Assembly (NCBI RefSeq): GCF_001485495.1
Contig: NZ_BCNF01000044.1
Location: 1 to 57,640 of the forward strand
Direction: 5' to 3'
Length of the DNA stretch: 57,640 bases
DNA from: Gordonia desulfuricans NBRC 100010
GTDB lineage: Bacteria > Actinomycetota > Actinomycetes > Mycobacteriales > Mycobacteriaceae
Numbering within the stretch: the first letter of the stretch is position 1; each line of letters starts with the position of its first letter. Under the pieces are notes generated by a model. That model saw only the letters and a program-made list of their open reading frames with translations, was not told the DNA's origin and did not search any database. Of this stretch, positions 51,090-57,640 are shown in pieces. Made by a program: the position numbers and the translations under genes.

Positions 51090-53795
51090 TCAGAACTCGA
51101 ATCCTCGGCCGGGTTCGGGTGCCCGGAACTCGTCCGGTCGGGTCGCCGGACCAGGGGCCCCGGTGGGGTCCTGGCCGTTCCGGGAGACACCGAACCCGGA
51201 TTCGATCGGCTGTGGCGCCGCCCAGTCGGTGTCGGCCCGCGGGGTCTGGTCGCCCACGGTCACCAGATGGTCTGCGGTGAAAGCGTCGCTGAGCTGGGTT
51301 GCAGCGCAGATGATCCCGAGTCCCCACCGCTGGGCGCGCCGGTAGTCGATGTCGACCTTGGCGACGGCGTCCATGATCGCACCGTCGGTGAGGAGGTCGG
51401 TCGAGAACGACCCGCTCGGTTCGGTCGGCCGATCGATCCCGCCGAGGAACTCGTCGATGGTGGTCTCGACCCGATCGATCGGTTGCACCGAGGCGAGCAG
51501 CCGCGGGACGAGGGTGCCCATCGGGCCGGCGAGCAGGTCGAGCGCATGCTGCCACACGACGTCGGCTCCCGAGGACGTGACGGCGCCGGTGTGGACCGCC
51601 GTCGAGAACCGGTCGAGCTGTGAGCCCGAGCGCCGGCCACGTTCGGACCACAGCGGCGACGCACCGACACCGAGGTCACGTGCCCCGGGCTGCGGTGGTG
51701 CGGCCCGCGTGATGAGGTCCTCCCACGAGCGGGTGAGCCACCCCGGCCGGAACAGATCCCGCCGAAGATGTCCTGCGATGGTGGCGATCTCGGCCTCGGC
51801 AGGCCGTGCGACACCCACCGAGGTGGACATCGGCATTCCACGCGAGATGTGCAGGACCTGCTCCGGGCGATGCAGGTCGGGTCCGAGCGGTGCCGCGAGG
51901 AAGCCGCCGATGACGCGGCTCCAGGCCAGGAACTGTCCGTAGGCCTGCGACAGACGACGCAGATCGTTGAGCGCCGCCCGCAGGTTCTGCAGATCGATCT
52001 CGTGCTCGGCGATGACGGATTTCCGTTGGTGCAGTAGGGCGAACAGTCGTCGTTGGGTACTGATGAACGCGCAGCCGAGCGCCACCACGAGCACGATCAG
52101 CGTGCCGACGATCACCGTCGGTGCCACCCACCAGTCCACGATCTCCGCGATCGCCAGATAGGTGAAGACGCCGGTCAGGATCAGCCACAGCACCACCGCC
52201 ACCTGCACCCAGCGGGCCAGTCCGAGATTGCGTGATCCCGGGTCCGGCGGGGTCTGCGCGTTCATGAGTTTGGCGAACAGCCCCTGGACCTCGGACCAGC
52301 AGCCGGCGAACGACTTCGCGAGCTGGTCGCCGACGGCGGCACCGAAACTGCCGGAGTGCCGGCGCTGCCAGTCGTTCAACGCCGACAAGGTGGAACCGGC
52401 GGCGAGGCCGTTGTGCGGATCGCGCTGGAGATCGCCCAGGCGGCGGCGCAGATCCTCGACGCCCAGGGCGTCCACGGCGTCGACCCCGTCGATCTCGGTC
52501 GCGGCACCGATCACACCCGGGATCGCGGTGAACCGTTCGCCCGGGCCGGGGACCACACCGGCGGCCTCGTGCACGATCCCGACCGCGGCCCCCACCGGGA
52601 CCGGGGGCAGATCCGACGTGCGGTTGCCCGCATCGGCGAGGGTCATCGACGCCCGGGCGTAGTCCTGCCACAACCCCGACAGGTCGGTACCCGCGTCATG
52701 CACGGGGCCGGTGCCGGTGATCAGGCCGCCCAGGTGATCGGAGGCCTCGCCGATGTCGGCCCATCCGGCGTGCTGGCCGTTGGCCCGGCGGCCGTGGGCG
52801 ACCACCTCGTAGGCCGCGGGGGCGTCGGTGAAGACGGCCTGCTGGACGCCGATGGCGACGCTGCGGGCCAACCCGCCGGCGACCTTGTGGTACCAGGCCG
52901 CCGGGGCGTTCTTGATCGACGCCCAGAGGAAGCCGAGGAACATCTTGATGGCCGCCCAGGCCCCGATGGTCTCGACCGTCTGGGTGGGGTAGGACAGGCG
53001 CGTGCCACGCAGGACGGCGCTGTGCTTGGTCCACAGCGTCGAGGCCATCGTCCGGCCCGCCAGCCCGGCATCCTGCAGGTACACGACCTGCATGCGCTGA
53101 TCGCTGGGCAGCGGCAGACGCCCGTCCTGCGCCAGGATCTCCGCGCGCAGGGACGACTCGACGTCGGCGGTCTCGAGTTTCCGGTAGAACGACCGGGCCA
53201 GCCGGATCACCTTGCCGGGCAACACCGGCGCGTCGTCGAGCGGGGCGTGCTCGATCCCGCTCCACAGTCCGGTCAGTCCCGCGATCACCGGACCGGCGAA
53301 GCGGCCGTGATCGATGGACGTGGGCTCGGTGGGGGTGGGGATGCGGCCGAACTCGGGGCCGCGTGAATCCTCCGGCGATACGACGACGTTGTGCCAGCCC
53401 TCGACCGACAGTGCCGTGGACGGTCCGTCGATCCCGGCGGGGCCGGTGAGCGCCACCCGGATTCGGACCACCTGTGCGGCCCCGGTGGCCGAGTGGAGCG
53501 CTCGGGTCACACCGAGTTCGGCGCCCACCGGAAGCCGGTGGGTGCCCTCGGCGATCGGCACGACCGAACAGATCCGCAGCAGCGTGATCCGCCGTGTGGT
53601 GACCAGTTCGGTCAGTGCGAGGTCGTGGGCGATCCCGCGCTCGACGACGACGAGTGACTGCACCGGCGTGGCGGTGTCGGGGTCGGTGACCCAGGCGAAC
53701 TGGTCCACGAGACCGGCCGCCGACAGGTCGGTGAGTGCGGCCAGCACGCCGTCGGCGGGGCCGCTGGGGGCGAGGAACACCGTCAGTGCGGTCAT
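51090..53795 (-). CDS. Large membrane protein of the tubulin-like operon
   Basis: 901-aa protein of unknown family. It has an alpha/beta N-terminal region (MTALTVFLAPSGPADGVLAALTDL) and a long middle part with an amphipathic stretch near 275-300 (WAAIKMFLGFLWASIKNAP). One clear pair of membrane helices lies at about 529-549 and 556-577 (WVQVAVVLWLILTGVFTYLAI, VIVGTLIVLVVALGCAFI). Helical coiled-coil residues follow (HQRKSVIAEHEIDLQNLRAALNDLRRLS) with a soluble C-terminal part. The ATG at 53795 shares one base with the tubulin-like stop (TGATG). It would place the apparatus at the membrane. Confidence 0.72.
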   Translation of the reverse strand: MTALTVFLAPSGPADGVLAALTDLSAAGLVDQFAWVTDPDTATPVQSLVVVERGIAHDLALTELVTTRRITLLRICSVVPIAEGTHRLPVGAELGVTRALHSATGAAQVVRIRVALTGPAGIDGPSTALSVEGWHNVVVSPEDSRGPEFGRIPTPTEPTSIDHGRFAGPVIAGLTGLWSGIEHAPLDDAPVLPGKVIRLARSFYRKLETADVESSLRAEILAQDGRLPLPSDQRMQVVYLQDAGLAGRTMASTLWTKHSAVLRGTRLSYPTQTVETIGAWAAIKMFLGFLWASIKNAPAAWYHKVAGGLARSVAIGVQQAVFTDAPAAYEVVAHGRRANGQHAGWADIGEASDHLGGLITGTGPVHDAGTDLSGLWQDYARASMTLADAGNRTSDLPPVPVGAAVGIVHEAAGVVPGPGERFTAIPGVIGAATEIDGVDAVDALGVEDLRRRLGDLQRDPHNGLAAGSTLSALNDWQRRHSGSFGAAVGDQLAKSFAGCWSEVQGLFAKLMNAQTPPDPGSRNLGLARWVQVAVVLWLILTGVFTYLAIAEIVDWWVAPTVIVGTLIVLVVALGCAFISTQRRLFALLHQRKSVIAEHEIDLQNLRAALNDLRRLSQAYGQFLAWSRVIGGFLAAPLGPDLHRPEQVLHISRGMPMSTSVGVARPAEAEIATIAGHLRRDLFRPGWLTRSWEDLITRAAPPQPGARDLGVGASPLWSERGRRSGSQLDRFSTAVHTGAVTSSGADVVWQHALDLLAGPMGTLVPRLLASVQPIDRVETTIDEFLGGIDRPTEPSGSFSTDLLTDGAIMDAVAKVDIDYRRAQRWGLGIICAATQLSDAFTADHLVTVGDQTPRADTDWAAPQPIESGFGVSRNGQDPTGAPGPATRPDEFRAPEPGRGFEF

Positions 53796-56700
53796 CAGAA
53801 GATGCTCCCGCCGGATGCCGAACCGAAGTCCATCGACGGTGCCGACCAATCGTTCTCACGTCCCTGTACGGGTACCGGGCTCGGTGTGTCCGGGGCGATC
53901 GGCCGTTCGGCGTCGGCCACCGCCGCCGGGATCAGCGCCAGCAGTTCGCTGGTGACCCAGTACACGTCGGGGGCGAGGTCGCGGAAGATCGGGGTCTTCG
54001 ACGCCTGCTCGCGCACCGAGATCACCGAGAAGACACCACCGCCCGGGGCCGGTGGGTGACCGTCGGTGCCGCCGTCGCCGGGGCGCATGAAGTGTGCACC
54101 CACAAAGGTGCGGTACTCGGTCAGGTATGCGGTGAGTCGTTCTGCGCGCGTGGCGATGTCGGAGCCCGGCCCGGTGTCGGCGATCACCGAGGCGATACCG
54201 GTGCCGAGATCGCCGGAGCGCAACCAGCCGGCGATGTTGCGGCGGGCGGCGAGCTGGTCCCGATCCATTCCGGAGGTGGTGTTCTGTGCGGCCGCGTCGT
54301 AGACCCGGCGCAGCGCCCGGTACGGATGCATCGAACTCATCGCCGGCGGCTGGTGCGAGTTGGCGATGGCCAGCAGCACGGATTCGAGAATCGCCGGGAG
54401 CCAGTCGTATTCGGCGAGGAACTCCGACGGCGGGGTGAGCAGCTGGGCGGGGAACGGCAACCACCGTTTGTTCTCCCCGTCCCAGACCTGCGCGGCCTGC
54501 GTGAACGGCGCCTCGGGAACCGAGACCAGGCCGAGGGCGCGGCCGAGGATCCATCCGCCGACCATCGCCCGGCGTTCGTCGACGTGCATCGGCAGGCTGG
54601 CCGCGAGCGGGCGGGCCCGACGATGGGTCCAGAACGCCTTGCGTTCGGCCGCCGACGATTCCAGCCACTGGCGGGACGCCGCCTCGACCACGGCGTCGTA
54701 GGCCAGCGGCGAGTAGTTCGGGTACGAGCCGAAGATGTCGATGCGCTTGATGTTGGCCTCGTCGGTGAGCGCGCCCTCGAGTGCGCGGACGCTGTTCTTG
54801 TCGACGCGCATCTGCTGCCCGAGGGTGGTCGACAGTTCGTCGGCGACGGTCAGGCTGTGGAAGGGCACCGCGGAGAACTTGTAGCGGTACATCATCTCGG
54901 AGACGCCGTGGATGGCCTGCATGGCGTTCTCGTTCACGCTGGCCAGCGGCCGGGCCAGGCTCACCGCCTCGCCGAATCGGAGCAGGAGGTCGCGTCGGCG
55001 GGCGGCCAGCTCGGACTCGGCCACCTGGGCGTCGCTGCTGGTCCGGCCGGTCACGTACTCGCGCAACGAGACCGAGCAGAAGCGGTGGAAGGCCTCGCCC
55101 GGGCGGGCCACGAATTCCCGTGCGCGCGAGAGAAGTTCGCCTGGCCGGATGTGGATGTCGAAGGTGGCGGGGGAGGCGATGAGGGTCTCGCCGCTCTCCG
55201 GGTGACGCGGGAAGGCCCGCGAGACCCATGCGGAGGTGCGCTCCACCGTCGGCTGGACGTCACCGGGTGCGCGGGTGCCGCCGACCGTGGTCCAGTGGCC
55301 GGTGATCACCTGGTGGGCGGCGCGGCCCACCGCCATGCGGAAGGTGTGCGGATCAGAGGTCTGGGCGCCGATCGAGCTGGGGAGGTCGATCTCGTAGCGC
55401 TGCTTGAACTCTCCCGACCGGGTCAGCATCACCTCGTTGTCGGCCTCGGAGAAGCGTTCGGCGACGCGCTCGTCGTTGTCCGACGGCCAGGCCGCGTACT
55501 CGGTGGTCTGCAGGTGGGCGAGGCCGGTCTCCCGGCGGGGTGCCGCCGCGGCCTGACGCAGCAGCGTCTGCGACTCGTTGAGGCCGGTGATCAGCGGGTC
55601 GAGGATCTCCCCGACGATCGCACTCGCGGCGTCGGCGACCCGGGTCGCCAGGGAGGCGTAGATCTCCTGCTGCACCGGACCGCGCAGACCGTCGAGGACC
55701 TGCTCACTCACCCCGGCCGGGTTGGTCAACGTGCCCTTGAGTGATGCGAGGGTCCGCGCGACCTCGGGTGACACCTCGACGACGTCGCCCGGCGCATACC
55801 CCGACAGCTGCTGGGATTCGGGCAGGATCACATCCGACATGAGGCGCGAGACCCGTTTCACCAGGCCGGTCGCATAGGGGAGGCCCAGCATGGCGATCGC
55901 CTCGGTGGTGACGAAGGTGAGTGCGTTGGCGAAGTTCTGATGCCAGGTGTAGGCCACCGAGTAGGCGGTGGTGGCGGCGGCTCCCTTGACGGTGTCGCGT
56001 TGCTCGCCGAGCACCCGGTAGACCGAGGCCGCCCACTGTTCGCCGTTGACGCCGGGGTTCTGGTCGATGCGCGGGCGGACCGCGGCGTTGACGATCTGCA
56101 TCCCGTGCGTGCTCACCTGCTCGTGCGACAGTACGGCCGGCGACGCCAGCCACTGGCCGACGAGGTTGCCGCCGGCACCCTCGGGCAGACCGAGCTGCCG
56201 GCAGATGTTGCCCCACTGGTTGTCCAGGATCGCGTTGACCTGTTCCTCGTCGGAGGCGCTGTTGCCGGGCTGGAGGTGGCCGTGCAGGAGCTTGTCGGCG
56301 CTGGAGCGGGCCAGTCGCTGGGCGGCGTACTCGGCGTAGCGGTCGCGTCCCATCGACAGGCTGGCGTAACCGAAAGTGCCCCAAGGGATGTTGTTCCACT
56401 GCCGGTTGCCCCATCCGAGGAACTCCAGCGAACCCTGGTCGCCGACACCGTTGGTGAGGTCCCACTCGACGAACTGCTGCAGTGCCGGACCCGACATGGT
56501 CAGGCCGGCCAGACCGCGCCCGAGCCCGCGGTACACGGCGTTGGGTGTGCCGTCGCCGAAGACGGTGCGCTGGGCGCCGACGTATCGGCCCACCGGGAAG
56601 ACCCGGGCGAACGGGATCCGTTCGCCCTCACCGCGTTCGTAGCCGAGGGCCCGCAACAGTGCGACGTCGGATTCGCGGGCCGAACCGGTCTGTGCGGCGA

Positions 56701-57415
56701 CGATTTCGCCGAGCATGGCCAGCGCGTTGGCGCGGGTACCGGTGACCGCGGAAGAGGGCAACGTCTCGAAGATGTCGGGGGTCACCATGAACACGGCCAT
56801 CAGGCGCGGGTCGACTCCCTGGACCAGGGTGAGGATGCGGCAGACGTCGAGTGCCATCGACGCACCGGCGCCACCGGCCATCGAGGAGACGACCAGCACG
56901 ATCGGCTGGTCGTCGGGACTGTAGGTCCCGGCGCCGGGGATCGACAGCGACCGCATCTCGGTGTCGGTGGAGTTGAGGTACAGGCGATCCCAGGCCTGCT
57001 GCAGGGCGTCGCGGACCTGCCCCACCCGGCTGAGGGTGATCATGCGACCCAGCGACCGGTACTGGCCGGCTCCGGTGGACAGCGGGGTGTACACCGAGTC
57101 CGGGTCGCGCGGGGCCCAGGTGGCGATCCCGTCGACCGCCTGGTTGGTGGCCAGGCGCTGGGTCATCGCGTTGTCGAGGACCTTGTAGCTGTCGCTCTCC
57201 GGGCCGGTGCCGACGTAGACGCCACCCTGGTCGCGGACGTTGCCGACACCTTCGACCCGGGACGGCGAGGTGGGTACGTCGAGATGGACGAACTGCCATC
57301 CGGCGGGCAACCGATGGATGCCGTGGCCGGCCAGGTCGGAGCGCAGCTGGTCCATCATGTAGGCCAGTGCGGCACCGCCGGATCCGCCGCAGCCGACGAT
57401 CAACAGTCGTTTCAT
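53795..57415 (-). CDS. Bacterial tubulin-like protein
   Basis: 1206-aa protein with an N-terminal tubulin/FtsZ-like nucleotide-binding domain: MKRLLIVGCGGSGGAALAYM (first glycine loop, G8-G14) and the tubulin signature counterpart SSMAGGAGASMALDVCRIL at about residues 176-190. Domain length before the signature and the following VDPRLMAVFMVTPDIFETLPS match the bacterial tubulin-like family. The large C-terminal part (about 500-1206) is helical and specific to the family. FtsZ-like polymerisation is possible but not shown. It heads a nearly gapless operon with GTPase, GAP1-like and TerD genes; upstream, an NPF-rich gene enters from outside the window. Confidence 0.85.
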   Translation of the reverse strand: MKRLLIVGCGGSGGAALAYMMDQLRSDLAGHGIHRLPAGWQFVHLDVPTSPSRVEGVGNVRDQGGVYVGTGPESDSYKVLDNAMTQRLATNQAVDGIATWAPRDPDSVYTPLSTGAGQYRSLGRMITLSRVGQVRDALQQAWDRLYLNSTDTEMRSLSIPGAGTYSPDDQPIVLVVSSMAGGAGASMALDVCRILTLVQGVDPRLMAVFMVTPDIFETLPSSAVTGTRANALAMLGEIVAAQTGSARESDVALLRALGYERGEGERIPFARVFPVGRYVGAQRTVFGDGTPNAVYRGLGRGLAGLTMSGPALQQFVEWDLTNGVGDQGSLEFLGWGNRQWNNIPWGTFGYASLSMGRDRYAEYAAQRLARSSADKLLHGHLQPGNSASDEEQVNAILDNQWGNICRQLGLPEGAGGNLVGQWLASPAVLSHEQVSTHGMQIVNAAVRPRIDQNPGVNGEQWAASVYRVLGEQRDTVKGAAATTAYSVAYTWHQNFANALTFVTTEAIAMLGLPYATGLVKRVSRLMSDVILPESQQLSGYAPGDVVEVSPEVARTLASLKGTLTNPAGVSEQVLDGLRGPVQQEIYASLATRVADAASAIVGEILDPLITGLNESQTLLRQAAAAPRRETGLAHLQTTEYAAWPSDNDERVAERFSEADNEVMLTRSGEFKQRYEIDLPSSIGAQTSDPHTFRMAVGRAAHQVITGHWTTVGGTRAPGDVQPTVERTSAWVSRAFPRHPESGETLIASPATFDIHIRPGELLSRAREFVARPGEAFHRFCSVSLREYVTGRTSSDAQVAESELAARRRDLLLRFGEAVSLARPLASVNENAMQAIHGVSEMMYRYKFSAVPFHSLTVADELSTTLGQQMRVDKNSVRALEGALTDEANIKRIDIFGSYPNYSPLAYDAVVEAASRQWLESSAAERKAFWTHRRARPLAASLPMHVDERRAMVGGWILGRALGLVSVPEAPFTQAAQVWDGENKRWLPFPAQLLTPPSEFLAEYDWLPAILESVLLAIANSHQPPAMSSMHPYRALRRVYDAAAQNTTSGMDRDQLAARRNIAGWLRSGDLGTGIASVIADTGPGSDIATRAERLTAYLTEYRTFVGAHFMRPGDGGTDGHPPAPGGGVFSVISVREQASKTPIFRDLAPDVYWVTSELLALIPAAVADAERPIAPDTPSPVPVQGRENDWSAPSMDFGSASGGSIF

Positions 57416-57464
57416 AACGTGGTGTCCTTACCTCGACGCGGGGTCGTCTCAGGGGATGGAGGTC

Positions 57465-57640
57465 TCAGGGCTGGAAGGGGTTTCCGCCACGAGGCGGTGC
57501 CGCCGGCGGCGGAGACGGCGGCTGCCCGCCGGCACCCGGTCCGAACGGGTTGCCGCCCGCCGGTGGCGCACCGCCCGGTGCCCGCGATCCGAAGGGGCCG
57601 TTCGGGACCGGTCCACCGCCGGGGGCGGAGTTCGCGGGGC
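57465..57640 (-). CDS. Pro/Gly-rich NPF-motif protein (partial, runs off the window)
   Basis: C-terminal 57 codons of a gene entering from the right edge on the minus strand, stop at 57465-57467. The visible part is wholly low-complexity, Pro/Gly/Ala-rich with GPFGSRAPGG, GNPFGPGAGG and GGNPFQP at the very end. It closely resembles in style the N-terminal tail of the membrane protein at 43128-43841. The start and any structured domain lie outside the window. Confidence 0.7.
   Translation of the reverse strand, partial: PANSAPGGGPVPNGPFGSRAPGGAPPAGGNPFGPGAGGQPPSPPPAAPPRGGNPFQP

Noticed and set aside
53735-55744. 669-codon open frame on the plus strand inside the tubulin-like gene
   Set aside because: Low-complexity Arg/Gly/Val composition and complete overlap with a gene that has clear motifs and operon spacing.

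Overview
The window is 57.6 kb of GC-rich chromosome from an actinobacterium. Three things suggest a member of the Mycobacteriales, and the gene content looks most like Gordonia or a relative: strong G/C bias at third codon positions, a mycobacterial-type LexA box in front of dinB, and the DinB1, FadD and FadE families. The genus is inferred from general resemblance, not from a marker gene. No rRNA, tRNA, CRISPR array, transposase or phage gene was seen.

Left part (1-27.5 kb) is mostly metabolic. It holds a TPM-domain membrane protein, a luciferase-like oxidoreductase, a PatB-type C-S lyase, a methyltransferase, a two-gene acyl-CoA dehydrogenase unit, and dinB with an SOS box. A 37-codon gene for a very basic peptide follows, then a citrate transporter with a CitA/CitB-type two-component system, phosphoketolase, a TrpB2-type enzyme and a GNAT. 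Next comes a small catabolic operon (lone acyl-CoA dehydrogenase C-terminal domain, homogentisate-dioxygenase-like cupin, alpha/beta hydrolase, degenerate acyl-CoA dehydrogenase, TetR). A two-domain TerD protein, a MerR/MFS divergent pair and a RES/Xre toxin-antitoxin locus complete the region. The RES toxin gene carries a one-base frameshift inside its active-site region.

The centre (27.9-38.3 kb) is a Ter-type stress-response island. Five minus-strand genes (helical protein, HpcH/citrate-lyase-like aldolase, phosphoribosyltransferase, StiP/PELOTA-type protein, HAD phosphatase) are joined by four successive 4-nt start/stop overlaps. They face a divergent plus-strand trio of AIM24-family proteins. 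A repeat-filled gap follows, then a TerC-superfamily (DUF475-type) membrane protein and a classical TerD.

After a short stretch with an acyl-CoA synthetase, two receiver-like regulators and a quinone-oxidoreductase-like enzyme, the right end (42.6-57.6 kb, minus strand) is one almost gapless operon that runs off the window. It encodes a Pro/Gly-rich NPF-motif protein (partial), a 1206-aa tubulin-like protein, a 901-aa membrane protein, an 811-aa Fn3-like multi-domain protein, an 882-aa GTPase-associated (GAP1-like) protein, a vWA-like protein, a zinc-ribbon P-loop GTPase, an NPF-rich four-helix membrane protein and a third TerD. A TerD gene as last member ties this putative tubulin/GTPase apparatus to the Ter island. 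This is the strongest candidate in the window for a poorly described system, probably a membrane-associated, nucleotide-driven stress or conflict response; that role is inferred from families and gene order only.
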